A DNA stretch of 64,000 nt, from contig CAMWGV010000009.1 in assembly GCA_947173945.1 (NCBI GenBank), forward strand, positions 1 through 64,000, read 5' to 3'. Origin of the DNA: an uncultured Lachnospiraceae bacterium. Lineage in GTDB: Bacteria > Bacillota > Clostridia > Lachnospirales > Lachnospiraceae. Positions 1 through 9,600 of the stretch are shown here, piece after piece. The first letter of the stretch is position 1. Every line of letters begins with the position of its first letter. The translations under genes and the position numbers were made by a program. A model generated the notes under the pieces. That model did no database searches. It was given only the letters and a program-made list of their open reading frames with translations, and was not told the DNA's origin.

Positions 1-966
1 GCATTTTTTGACGTTACAATTGATGAGCTTATGGGATATGAGCCGCAGCTAAGCTGTGAACAGATTAATAAGCTCCATGAAAATTTAAAAGTGAGTTTTG
101 CGGAAAAAGGGTTCGATTATACGATGAATGAGTGCCGCAATCTTGTAAAAAAATATTATTCCTGTTATAGGTTTCTATTTACAATCTGCTGTTTATATAT
201 AAATCATTACAATATGACAAATGATGACAATGTACAGAAAAGTATTCTTGCTGAGGCTTCGGAGCTTGCGGGACATATTCTTGATAACTGCAAGGATATA
301 CGGGTATATAATGATACGCTGGCGATTAAGTCGATTATAGACTTGATGGCAGGCAAGCCCGCCGACGTTGTAAACAGTTTGGAGGCTGTTATTAATAACA
401 GCTACATGTATTTAAGCAATGGAACTGTACTTATTCAGGCATATCAAATGCTTGGGGATATTAAAAAGGCAAACAGAACATCTCAAATGGGGCTTTATGT
501 GTCCGTTTTTTCAGCAATAAGCATTGCCATGCTGTATGTAGTTTCCAATGCAGGGAATAAAGAGGTCTGTGACGAGACAATAGAAAGAACAAAGACGCTT
601 ATTGAACTATATAAAATAAATGAGCTAAATCCTAACGTGGCTGCAGAGTTTTATTTTCAGGCGGCAGTAATAAAGTGTACCTACGGCGATTATGATGCTG
701 CACTTGCTATGCTTGAACAGTATGCTTATGACATTTACCGTCTTATGGTTGTGGATAAGATTACAATTCATGGGGATGAATATTTTGATTTATTTGAAGA
801 ATGGTATTCGGATTATAATATGGGGCTGGGTGCACCGAGAAATGAAACACTCGTCTGGGAGAGTGCAATAGAAGTATTTGACAATCCCGCATTTCAACCG
901 ATTAAGGAACATAAAAAATTTAAAGCGATTAAAAATAAAATTACAGGTTACAAGAGTTTGTGTTAA
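1..966 (+). CDS. XRE-type transcriptional regulator, C-terminal part (5' end outside window)
   Basis: The reading frame is already open at base 1, and the residues before the first internal ATG (AFFDVTIDELMGYEPQ) match the end of a typical XRE/Cro helix-turn-helix domain, where a 'FxVTIDELMGY' segment closes the DNA-binding part. The visible ~320 residues are therefore the effector part: helical, TPR-like, with a conserved-looking 'LVKKYYSCYRFL' segment and no transmembrane span. Such regulators often lie directly upstream of the ABC exporter they control. Here a PLDc_N protein and an ABC exporter follow after 32 bases. The regulatory link is inference from position. The helix-turn-helix itself cannot be seen. 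Confidence 0.75.
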   Translation, partial: AFFDVTIDELMGYEPQLSCEQINKLHENLKVSFAEKGFDYTMNECRNLVKKYYSCYRFLFTICCLYINHYNMTNDDNVQKSILAEASELAGHILDNCKDIRVYNDTLAIKSIIDLMAGKPADVVNSLEAVINNSYMYLSNGTVLIQAYQMLGDIKKANRTSQMGLYVSVFSAISIAMLYVVSNAGNKEVCDETIERTKTLIELYKINELNPNVAAEFYFQAAVIKCTYGDYDAALAMLEQYAYDIYRLMVVDKITIHGDEYFDLFEEWYSDYNMGLGAPRNETLVWESAIEVFDNPAFQPIKEHKKFKAIKNKITGYKSLC

Positions 967-998
967 GCTGATGTTCCAAATGAAAGGAGATAAAAATT

Positions 999-1214
999 AT
1001 GGAAAAATTGATTGAGCAGGCGAAAGAATATTTACCATTTCTCATACCGATGGTTATTATTCAGTTTTCGCTGCTGATTTATGTTATAAGGCATATTTTA
1101 ACACATGAAAATTACAAGAGAGGAAGCAGAAAGCTGTGGCTTGTTGTTTCGATTGTGCTTATGAACTTTGTGGGGCCTATTCTTTATTTGATTTTTGGGA
1201 AGGAAGATGCATAG
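999..1214 (+). CDS. PLDc_N domain small membrane protein (YxlE-like)
   Basis: A 71-residue protein with two hydrophobic segments (about residues 13-32 and 46-66) separated by a basic loop. The ending 'GPILYLIFGKED' is characteristic of the PLDc_N (phospholipase D nuclease-like N-terminal) family of two-helix membrane proteins. A good ribosome site (AAAGGAG) precedes it. Its stop codon directly abuts the ATG of the next gene, an ABC ATPase, so the two are probably translated together. In Bacillus, yxlE-yxlF-yxlG has the same order (PLDc_N, ATPase, permease) and is linked to control of sigma-Y. Here no sigma factor is visible, so only the exporter association carries over. Confidence 0.8.
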   Translation: MEKLIEQAKEYLPFLIPMVIIQFSLLIYVIRHILTHENYKRGSRKLWLVVSIVLMNFVGPILYLIFGKEDA

Positions 1215-2132
1215 ATGGATATACTTCAAATATCAGGTCTTTCAAAGTCCTTCGGGCAAAACAAAGTCATAAGGAATTTGAATTTAACAGTGCCTGAAAA
1301 TACCATATACGGATTTATAGGTCAAAACGGTGCAGGAAAAACAACGACAATGAAAATGATACTTGGATTTCTTGCACCTGACAGCGGTGAGATATTTGTT
1401 AAGGGCGAGAAGGTTTCACAAGGAAAGAACAGCACAAATAAATATATAGGGTATTTGCCTGACGTCCCTGAATTTTATGATTATATGACTCCTTTTGAGT
1501 ACCTTAGCCTCTGTGGTGAGATAACGGGCATGGCGAAGGCTGACATAAAAAAAAGAGTGAATGAGCTTTTGGAGCAGGTAGGTCTTGCAGGGAGCAAGAA
1601 TAGGATTCATGGCTTTTCAAGAGGTATGCGTCAAAGGCTAGGGGTTGCGCAGGCATTGTTTAATAAGCCGGCGTTCCTGATATGCGATGAGCCTACCTCT
1701 GCTCTTGACCCATTGGGAAGAAAGGAAATTTTGGATATTCTGAAGTCAGTAAAGGGAGAGACAACGGTGCTGTTTTCGACACACATACTTTCCGATGTGG
1801 AAAAAATATGTGACAGAATCGCATTTTTAAATGACGGCACGATAGCCATAAACGGAACGCTTGAGGAAATAAGAGCTTCAAGAAAAGGGCAGGGACTTGA
1901 GATTGCTTTTGAGAAGGCGGAGGATGTCCTTCAATTTAAAAATGCATTTCCTGACGGTGAACCAAACGGGGCCCTGCAGCTTATATTTAAGAGAAGAACA
2001 AAGGCGGATGCCGCATGTTTTATGAAATATATTGCAGAAAATAATATTTCCATACAGAGGTTTGAAATTCTTGAGCCAACACTTGAGGATTTGTATGTCA
2101 GTATTATGGAGGATGTGTCAAGTTTTCTATGA
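1215..2132 (+). CDS. ABC-2 type exporter ATP-binding protein (YxlF-like)
   Basis: A 305-residue ATPase with Walker A GQNGAGKTT (residues 36-44), a signature region FSRGMRQR of the usual ABC-2 export variety, Walker B LICDEPTSALDP and a switch histidine in 'STHILSDVEKICD'. After the nucleotide-binding domain (to about residue 215) comes the ~90-residue C-terminal extension typical of drug, bacteriocin and sodium exporters. It begins directly at the stop of the PLDc_N gene and is followed by its permease partner. The last codons and stop lie inside a near-perfect inverted repeat (2113-2145). The substrate cannot be told from sequence. Confidence 0.92.
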   Translation: MDILQISGLSKSFGQNKVIRNLNLTVPENTIYGFIGQNGAGKTTTMKMILGFLAPDSGEIFVKGEKVSQGKNSTNKYIGYLPDVPEFYDYMTPFEYLSLCGEITGMAKADIKKRVNELLEQVGLAGSKNRIHGFSRGMRQRLGVAQALFNKPAFLICDEPTSALDPLGRKEILDILKSVKGETTVLFSTHILSDVEKICDRIAFLNDGTIAINGTLEEIRASRKGQGLEIAFEKAEDVLQFKNAFPDGEPNGALQLIFKRRTKADAACFMKYIAENNISIQRFEILEPTLEDLYVSIMEDVSSFL

Positions 2133-2145
2133 AAACTTGACATGT
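2113..2145 (+). repeat. Inverted repeat spanning the ATPase stop codon
   Basis: The arms GTCAAGTTTTC and GAAAACTTGAC are perfect complements separated by two or three bases, and pairing can extend outward to about 15 bp with two mismatches. The TGA stop of the ATPase gene lies at the apex. A second hairpin follows at 2148. There is no T tract, so a simple terminator is unlikely. It may be an mRNA-processing or stability structure between ATPase and permease. Confidence 0.7.
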
Positions 2146-2147
2146 AG

Positions 2148-2188
2148 CGTCAGCCCATTTGCCGAAGGCAAATCTGGAATGGCTGACG
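2148..2188 (+). repeat. Intergenic two-part hairpin
   Basis: Outer arms CGTCAGCC (2148-2155) and GGCTGACG (2181-2188) are perfect complements. Inside is a second perfect stem, ATTTGCC (2157-2163) and GGCAAAT (2167-2173), closed by a GAA triloop. The whole lies in the 93-base gap between exporter ATPase and permease. No other copy was noticed in the window, though I could not search systematically. Confidence 0.7.
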
Positions 2189-2189
2189 T

Positions 2190-2219
2190 TCCTCCCCCCA
2201 CACACAAAAAAAAGGAGGA
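2190..2219 (+). promoter_or_regulatory. Possible ribosome-site masking hairpin before the permease
   Basis: TCCTCC at 2190-2195 is complementary to GGAGGA at 2214-2219, which contains the Shine-Dalgarno of the permease (ATG at 2226). The intervening 18 bases are A/C rich. Six strong pairs could hide the ribosome site and lower or condition translation of the permease. This is a structural inference with no known family behind it. Confidence 0.4.
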
Positions 2220-2225
2220 TAAAAA

Positions 2226-2993
2226 ATGAGAGTCTATAAAGCATTTCTTAAAAAGGAATTTATGGAAATGGCAAGAAGCGGAAAACTTGTCGCATTAGGA
2301 ATAATTTTTATACTCTTTGGCATTATGAATCCTGCAATTGCAAAGCTTACACCTGTGCTTATGAAAATGGTATCTGAAAGCATGGAGGAAATGGGAATTG
2401 CTTTCGAGAATGTTGTTGTAACGGATATGACCTCGTGGACACAGTTTTATAAAAATGTTCCCATGGCGCTTATTATATTTGTTGTTATGTTCAGCGGGAT
2501 TGTCACGGCAGAATATCAGAAGGGAACGATTATTCCGATGTTCACAAAGGGCATAAGCCCCGTGACGGTTTTTCTTTCAAAATATACGGCAGTGCTGCTT
2601 ACATGGACAGCGGGGTATGGGCTTACATTTTGCATAACCTATTTTTATAATGAATATTTTTGGGGAAATGTTACGAAAAATATAGCATACACTGCGGTAT
2701 GCTCATATGTTTTAGGTGTATTTCTGCTTTCGGTCATGATGCTGATGTCCACTATATGTAAGGGAAATACAGCTGTTATTGTGGCTACTGCAGTTATATT
2801 TTTTGTGATTTATTTGCTTAGTGTGATACCTGCCTTAAAGGATTACCTTCCTACAAAGCTTATGGCTTCAAATGAACTTATGGTTGGCAAATCGGCTTCT
2901 TCGGATTATACTGTAAGTATGGTCGTTACCATAACAATATCTGTTATATGTGCGACCGCTTCAGGTATACTGATAAGAAGAAAGGCGGTTTAA
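2226..2993 (+). CDS. ABC-2 type exporter permease
   Basis: A 255-residue integral membrane protein with about six hydrophobic segments: one near the N-terminus (around residues 20-38), then near 85-100, 115-135, 155-180, 187-205 and 232-250. The N-terminal 'FLKKEFMEMARSGKL' is the amphipathic entry helix usual in ABC-2 permeases. It should pair with the ATPase just upstream to form a two-subunit exporter, with the PLDc_N protein as a small accessory. A strong AAGGAGG precedes the ATG, but a complementary run upstream may mask it. The substrate is unknown. Confidence 0.85.
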   Translation: MRVYKAFLKKEFMEMARSGKLVALGIIFILFGIMNPAIAKLTPVLMKMVSESMEEMGIAFENVVVTDMTSWTQFYKNVPMALIIFVVMFSGIVTAEYQKGTIIPMFTKGISPVTVFLSKYTAVLLTWTAGYGLTFCITYFYNEYFWGNVTKNIAYTAVCSYVLGVFLLSVMMLMSTICKGNTAVIVATAVIFFVIYLLSVIPALKDYLPTKLMASNELMVGKSASSDYTVSMVVTITISVICATASGILIRRKAV

Positions 2994-3012
2994 ACCAGGT
3001 GGATATAAAGGT

Positions 3013-4425
3013 ATGAATAAAAACGAGCATAAAATAAAAGCAGTTTATCCCGACTCTATTGCTGAGGAGCTTGAAATAGAGGCTGGTGATGTTTTGCTTG
3101 CCATAAACAATGAAACTGTGTCAGATGTTTTTGATTACAGGTATCTTATAAATGATGAGTATATTGAGGTGCTTATAAGAAAAGCCGATGGCGAGGAATG
3201 GCTTTTGGAGATAGAGAAGGACTTTGATGATGACCTTGGTATAGAGTTTGAAAATGATTTGATGAGTGATTACAGGTCATGCTGTAATAAATGTATTTTC
3301 TGTTTTATAGACCAAATGCCGCCGAATATGCGTGAAACTCTTTATTTTAAAGATGATGATTCCCGTTTGTCATTTCTTCAGGGAAATTATATCACATTGA
3401 CGAATATGAGTGACAGAGATATAGAACGAATCATAAAAATGCAGCTTGCACCAATCAATATATCGGTCCAGACAACAAACCCAAAGCTCAGATGTGAGAT
3501 GTTAAATAACCGTTTTGCAGGGGATAAGCTTAAGTATATTGACCGGCTTTATGAAGGACATGTGGAAATGAATGGTCAGGTTGTATGCTGTAAGGGTGTA
3601 AATGATGGAGCTGAACTTGAGCGTACAATAAATGATTTGTCAAAATATCTTCCTTTTATGAGAAGCGTTTCCGTAGTACCGGCAGGAATTACAAAATACA
3701 GAGATGGGCTTTATCCAATTGAGCTTTTTAATGGGTCAGAGGCTGCCGAAATTATAAATATGATAGAAAAATACCAGAAAGAATTTTATGCGGAGTATGG
3801 TCTGCATTTTATTCATGCAAGTGATGAATGGTATATCATGGCAGGCAGGGATTTCCCGGAGGAGGATAGGTACGACGGATATATACAATTGGAAAATGGT
3901 GTAGGCATGATGCGGCTTTTTATGGAAGAATTTTCCAAGGCAGTTGAGGAACTTAAGTCTTCAGAGGAATATAATAAATTATCCCAGAAGCTTGAACGAA
4001 TCGTAACCATAGCTACGGGAAGGCTTGCATTTGACACAATAAAAAACTTTGCAGATGAGCTTATGAGTCTGTTCCCAAAGCTTAAAATAAATGTATTATC
4101 CATAAGCAATGATTTCTTTGGTGAAACGATTACCGTTTCAGGTCTTATAACTGGAAGAGATTTAATAAATCAAATAAATGAGAAAAAAAAATCAGGCTGT
4201 GAGCTTGGAGAATTTCTGTATATACCATCAAATATGCTCAGAAATGGTGAGAAGATATTTTTGGATGATGTTACAGTATCTGATGTTGAAGCGGCACTTG
4301 GCATGAAGGTAGTCGTTGTTGATACAGGTGGGCAGCATTTTGTAACAGCCCTGCTGGATTGTGATTATAACATGGACAGAATGAATGACGAGGGGTTTGT
4401 GTATATAAATGCTTATCGTCCTTAA
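3013..4425 (+). CDS. PDZ / radical SAM / DUF512 protein
   Basis: A 470-residue protein with three recognisable parts. Residues ~5-65 form a PDZ-like domain (AEELEIEAGDVLLAINNE). A radical SAM-type cysteine cluster follows near residues 90-100, C-x3-C-x2-C within CCNKCIFCFIDQMP. The C-terminal ~200 residues match the DUF512 type (ATGRLAFDTIKNFADEL, VDTGGQHF). The family is widespread in Clostridia and Cyanobacteria and its reaction is not established to my knowledge. The cluster suggests an iron-sulfur enzyme acting on an unknown substrate. It follows the exporter permease after 19 bases but is probably functionally unrelated. Confidence 0.85.
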   Translation: MNKNEHKIKAVYPDSIAEELEIEAGDVLLAINNETVSDVFDYRYLINDEYIEVLIRKADGEEWLLEIEKDFDDDLGIEFENDLMSDYRSCCNKCIFCFIDQMPPNMRETLYFKDDDSRLSFLQGNYITLTNMSDRDIERIIKMQLAPINISVQTTNPKLRCEMLNNRFAGDKLKYIDRLYEGHVEMNGQVVCCKGVNDGAELERTINDLSKYLPFMRSVSVVPAGITKYRDGLYPIELFNGSEAAEIINMIEKYQKEFYAEYGLHFIHASDEWYIMAGRDFPEEDRYDGYIQLENGVGMMRLFMEEFSKAVEELKSSEEYNKLSQKLERIVTIATGRLAFDTIKNFADELMSLFPKLKINVLSISNDFFGETITVSGLITGRDLINQINEKKKSGCELGEFLYIPSNMLRNGEKIFLDDVTVSDVEAALGMKVVVVDTGGQHFVTALLDCDYNMDRMNDEGFVYINAYRP

Positions 4426-4446
4426 AAAATGGAAATTCAGGGTAAG

Positions 4447-4482
4447 TTTTGTATGGATTATTATACAAAAATAGTGTAAAAT
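4447..4482 (+). promoter_or_regulatory. Inverted repeat and possible -10 upstream of peptidase gene
   Basis: The 136-base gap holds an 8-bp perfect inverted repeat, TTTTGTAT (4447-4454) and ATACAAAA (4463-4470), followed by a -10-like TAAAAT at 4477-4482 preceded by GTG. No -35 at proper spacing is convincing. The repeat is operator-like but the evidence is weak. Confidence 0.35.
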
Positions 4483-4561
4483 GGTTTCTGTAGGTTAGGA
4501 AGTCGATTTTAGAGCAACATTTTTTATTTTAGTTATTGATTACATAACAGGGGGCTTGTGA

Positions 4562-6619
4562 ATGATAGGAAGAAGGATAATGAAAATGGGTCTTGCTGTT
4601 GGAATGTCCCTTTTTATGGGAATTGGCAGTACAGGCACCATTGTGTTTGAAAACTCAGAAACAGAAATTGTATCAGCCTCTACAGAGGAGGAATATGCTA
4701 CATCATCGGATGCAGGTGTGGATATTGATATACCTCAGAATTATATAGATGACGGACAAAGAGTTGATGAGTATACACCTCTTTTTTCTTTATTTGCATC
4801 GTCAAAGCTGCCTTCGGCTTACGATGCCAGAGGTTACGGAGTCGTCACATCTGTTAAAAATCAAGGCAGCTATGGAACATGCTGGGCATTTGCGTCAATA
4901 GGAGCAGTAGAGTCTGCTGCTATATCGGCAGGGCTTGCGTCAGCACCCGATTATTCAGAATATCATCTTGCATATTTTACATATCACAATTCAATAGATC
5001 CACTTGGTAACCTTTATGGTGATGAGACAAATGTATTGTATAAAGATTACCTTAACATAGGTGGCAATAATTGGTTCAGTCTGCTTTCTATGGCAGCATG
5101 GAAGGGGCCAGCCGCTGAAACAAACTACCTTAAGTATTCAAATGCATCACCAAATTCCCATCTGAGCCAAGAACTTGCATATTCCAGTGCACTTCACGTG
5201 CAAAATGCATATGTTATTTCAATGAAAAACAAGGACGATGTTAAACGTCAGATTGTTAAAAACGGAGGTGTTGCAGCATCCTTTGCTTTTTTCGATGAGT
5301 ATTGTAATTCAGCAACAGGTGGATATTATCAAAATGTATATTCATCTACGAACCATGCTATTATGCTTATAGGATGGGATGATACGTATAGTAAAACCAA
5401 CTTTAAATCAGATGGCAGACCTTCGTCAAATGGTGCTTGGCTTGCAAAAAACAGTTGGGGAAATTATTACGATTATATGTGGATATCCTACGAGGATCTC
5501 GCTTTGGCAAACAGTGATGCCTTTTCCTTTTATCCGGAAAGTGCAGACAACTATGACTATAACTACCAGTATGACGGGACGGGAAATGCAGGAGTATCCA
5601 TTAATATGAACAACGGCGGTAAGCTTGCCCAGGTGTTTACCGTAAACGGAAGTGAATGGGAAAGACTGGAAGCAGCTTCAATTATGCTCCTCGACGACAA
5701 TATAAGCTATAAGATAGAAGTTTACAAAAATCCGGAGCCGGGTAATCCTGCCAGCGGTACACCTGTTACGGCCTGTACAACAAGCGGTGTGACAACGTAT
5801 GCTGGCTTATATACAATTCCATTAAATGAATTTGTGGATTTAAAAAGAGGAGAGCGTTTTTCTATTATATTTACAATGACTGATCTTGATACGGATACCG
5901 CTGACAGAGGGGTAAGGTATTTAGCAGACTCAAATCATTTTTTAAGAGGTACGGACAATGCTGGGAATATTATACCAATTATAGAATATATCAATCATTC
6001 GGAGCCGGATCAGTCATATGTTGGAAGTGTTGGTGCATGGAGAGATGTTTATCAGGATTATACTCCAAGGATTAAGGCATACACAAGTGAAATTCCACCT
6101 AAAGTATGTGTTAAGCATATCATTGTAGATAAAACAAGGGTAGAGCTTGCAATGTATGAAACTGTAAATATAAAGACGTTTGCATTCCCGCTTAATGCTA
6201 CAGACAGAAGGATTACATATAAGTCTTTAAGTCCATATTGTGTAACAGTTGATAGCAGTGGAAATATAACTGCCAATGAATATGGTGTGTTTTATGTCCT
6301 TTGTACAGCGGCAGACGGATATGGTGCAACGCAGACAATAGAGGTAGTCGTAAATGCATCTGTTGAAAGCATAGGGTTAAGTACAAATAAATGTAATTTA
6401 AAGACAGGAGAAAGCCAGAAGCTGGATGCCCATGTTATGCCAGCGACAGCGGCAGATAAATCGGTTGTGTGGTCAAGTTCAGATTCGTCGGTTGTTACAG
6501 TGTCAGAAATCGGAGAGATTAATGCTGTTGGTGAGGGTGAAGCTTATGTAAGCTGCGCTGCTACAGATGGAAGCGGTGTAGTAAGCACATGCAGAGTAAC
6601 GGTATCAGATTCGGAGTAA
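4562..6619 (+). CDS. Secreted papain-family (C1) peptidase with Big_2 domains
   Basis: A 685-residue exported protein. Residues 1-40 form a signal peptide (basic start, hydrophobic core, SAS near the cut site). The C1 peptidase domain spans about residues 84-315, with the oxyanion Gln101 and catalytic Cys107 in NQGSYGTCWAF, His265 in NHAIMLIGWDD and Asn297 in AKNSWG. All four key residues are present, so it should be active. Residues ~330-510 resemble the lectin-like domain often joined to bacterial C1 peptidases. Two Big_2 immunoglobulin-like domains end the protein (~515-600 and ~601-685). It has no sorting motif. AGGGGG seven bases upstream supports this start. A large endoglucanase gene follows after 30 bases. 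Confidence 0.9.
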   Translation: MIGRRIMKMGLAVGMSLFMGIGSTGTIVFENSETEIVSASTEEEYATSSDAGVDIDIPQNYIDDGQRVDEYTPLFSLFASSKLPSAYDARGYGVVTSVKNQGSYGTCWAFASIGAVESAAISAGLASAPDYSEYHLAYFTYHNSIDPLGNLYGDETNVLYKDYLNIGGNNWFSLLSMAAWKGPAAETNYLKYSNASPNSHLSQELAYSSALHVQNAYVISMKNKDDVKRQIVKNGGVAASFAFFDEYCNSATGGYYQNVYSSTNHAIMLIGWDDTYSKTNFKSDGRPSSNGAWLAKNSWGNYYDYMWISYEDLALANSDAFSFYPESADNYDYNYQYDGTGNAGVSINMNNGGKLAQVFTVNGSEWERLEAASIMLLDDNISYKIEVYKNPEPGNPASGTPVTACTTSGVTTYAGLYTIPLNEFVDLKRGERFSIIFTMTDLDTDTADRGVRYLADSNHFLRGTDNAGNIIPIIEYINHSEPDQSYVGSVGAWRDVYQDYTPRIKAYTSEIPPKVCVKHIIVDKTRVELAMYETVNIKTFAFPLNATDRRITYKSLSPYCVTVDSSGNITANEYGVFYVLCTAADGYGATQTIEVVVNASVESIGLSTNKCNLKTGESQKLDAHVMPATAADKSVVWSSSDSSVVTVSEIGEINAVGEGEAYVSCAATDGSGVVSTCRVTVSDSE

Positions 6620-6649
6620 CTAACATAAAAGGAAGGGATGGAGGAAACT

Positions 6650-9600
6650 ATGAAAATAAAGAAAAAACTTTTATGGGGAATTTGTTCATGGATATTGACG
6701 GTGGCTATTGTGCTTGGTGTTTTTTCCGGCACGGAGCTTTTGACGCATGCATCAACATCAAGCAGCGTTAAGGCAACAATTATCAAACAGTCAGACAGTG
6801 GAACATGGGCAGAGTATAATTATACTGTAAAAAATGGGACCTCAAGAGCGATTACTGACGTAAAAATAAAGATACCTGTGACAGGAAATTTGTCCGATTT
6901 TAAATGCTGGGGAATGAATGCAGTATATAGCAATGGTGTTATAACAATAACCCATACTGCACAGATAAAGGCAGGAGAGACATTTAGCTGCACAAATGAT
7001 GCAAAGCTTGGTTTTACGGGAGGGGCAACCTTAGGAAAGCCTACGGTTACGTTTACATATGCACCAAAGGAAACTTCTTCCTCAAAGTTAAAATATTCAG
7101 TTACCGGTGCAACCAAAAATTTGTCGAAAAGTGAAACTCCGGTAGGTATACATGGTGCACTTAAGCTTAAAAATGTAAGCGGATACAGTGCTCCTATTAT
7201 AGTGGATCAAAATGGTGATCCATATCAGTTAAGAGGTGCAAGTACCCATGGTATTCAGTGGTCACAAATGTCTGTTTACGTCAATAAAAAAGCGTTTCAG
7301 TCACTTAGGGATGAATGGGGTGTCAACACCGTAAGGCTTGCCGGCTATGTTACTCAGGATGGATATTTAAGAGGTCATCAGGCGGAGATGGATAAAACGA
7401 TACAGGAGGGCGTGAAGGCTGCCACAGATCTTGGTATGTACGTTATTATTGACTGGCACATTCATGCGGAAAATCCTTTGGATTATACATCAGAAGCAAA
7501 TAAATTTTTCAAAAAATATGCAACAAAATATAAATCCTATGACAATGTAATATTCGAAATCTGTAATGAACCGGTGGGTGTTCCGTGGTATAACGGTTCA
7601 GGCAGGGATTTATATACATACTGCAAAAAGATATGTAAGACGATACGTGGCTGTGGCAGCAACGCACTTATAATATGCGGAACAAATACATGGTCACAGG
7701 ATGTTGACCAGGTGGCAGCAAAGCCGCTCAGCAAGGATGGAATAAAAAATGTCATGTACTCATTTCATTTTTATTCGGGTACTCATTATTCTGACCTTAT
7801 GAACAAATTTAAGACTGCAAATTCCGCAGGAACTCCTATTTTTGTAACTGAGTTTGGAGTGTGTGATGCCAGCGGAAACGGAAATTTTGACACTGCAAAT
7901 GCGGATGCGTGGATTAACTTATGTGATTCTTACAATATAAGCTATTGCTGTTGGAGTCTGTGTAACAAAGACGAGTCGGCATCGTATCTGAAACCGTCCT
8001 GTACAAAGACAGAAGGCGGCTGGACTTCGTCAGACGTTGCCACTACAGGAATATGGCTCATAAACACTTATCGTGCACATGAGGAAAAGGAGAAGGTAAG
8101 AAGCATAAAGCTGTCCGGAACGGGAACCATTGCCTCAGTGAATGCTGGTTACAAAACTCCTGGAAAGGCAACAATAAAAATAACAAATAATGGTGGAGTA
8201 TCGATAAAGGACCTTACTGCAAAGCTTTCATCAGGAAAAAATTTTACAATAACGAAGAAACTTTCAAGCAGCAACCTCGGAAAAGGTAAATCCGTATCGA
8301 TTCAGATATCGCTCAAATCTGGCTTGGGTGTGGGAACATATACGGATACACTGACCGTAAAGACAGGTACGGTAAAGAAAACACTTAAAATTACCCAGAA
8401 GGTAACAGCGGTTCCGGTAACTTCCGTAAAGCTTGATAAGACAACAATTGATTTGAAAGGTGGAGGGGCAGTGACCTTAAAGGCAACAATTCTGCCTTCA
8501 AATGCCACTAATAAAAATGTTACATGGACTACATCCGATGCAGCAATTGCTTCGGTCTCAACATCAGGAAAGGTTACAGCGAAAAATACTGGAAAAGCAA
8601 CAATTACTGTTAAGACAAAGAACGGTGGATATACTGCAAAATGTGTTGTAAATGTCACAAATCCACTTTCGGATTTCTCATTTGCAAAGGATGCAGGCAA
8701 GATAACAATAGGAGATACAAAAAAGCTTACTATAACAACAAAACCTGCAAATCCTGATCCATATGATATACAGTGGGAGAGTGACAACCCTGAGGTGCTG
8801 ACCATAGACGCAAACGGAACTATGACAGCTAATTCATACGGAACGGCAAACATAAAGGTAACGGCAAACGGAATTGAAAAAAATATTGCTGTTACAGTTG
8901 TTCATGTTCTTACGGGAATAGAGCTTAACAAAAATCAGATTAGCATTGAGGAGGAAGAAAAGGATGTCATAACAGTGTCACCTGTACCATCTGACGCCAT
9001 ACTTGGTGATGTGGAATTTACTACATCCGACAGCAGTGTAGCTACAATTGACAGTAAGGGATGCGTCACCGGAGTTAACAGCGGAACAGCCAACATCACT
9101 GTCAAGTGTGGTGATTTTGAGCAGACCTGTAACATAGATATTGCATATCTTACATTCAAAAATACAAATAACAGCATAAAGGATAATACTCTTTATAATG
9201 AAATCGTTTCTGCTTATGACAAAAACGGTGACGGTGTTGTTACAAGGGATGAGGTTTTGGATGTGACAGAGCTTAAGTTACAAGGGAAAAATATAACGTC
9301 TGTCTCTGGACTCAATTATTTTACCGGGCTCAAGAGACTTGATTTAAGTGGAAATTCAATAACGGATGTAAGCCCTTTGGCGAATCTGCCACTTGAATAT
9401 CTTAACCTTGAAAACAATAAAATAACAAGCATAGCCTCATGGCGTGGAGGTAGTCTGGTTGCCACCATGAGGACCGCTGCCGGTGCTTACGATATGGCAT
9501 ACTACGACAAGGCTACAGGAAAGCTCACTAAAAAATACAGTATCGGTAAGGGTAACCAGATACAGATAAAGGACGCAGCAACCACGCTTCCTGATAATAT

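Noticed and set aside
2032..2229. 65-codon frame crossing the ATPase end and intergenic hairpins
   Set aside because: Most of it overlaps the ATPase gene in another frame and the rest is the hairpin region; it has no credible start.
8302..8853. Antisense 183-codon hydrophobic frame opposite the large GH5 gene
   Set aside because: Its hydrophobic character results from Thr/Lys-rich codons on the other strand; no ribosome site is seen.
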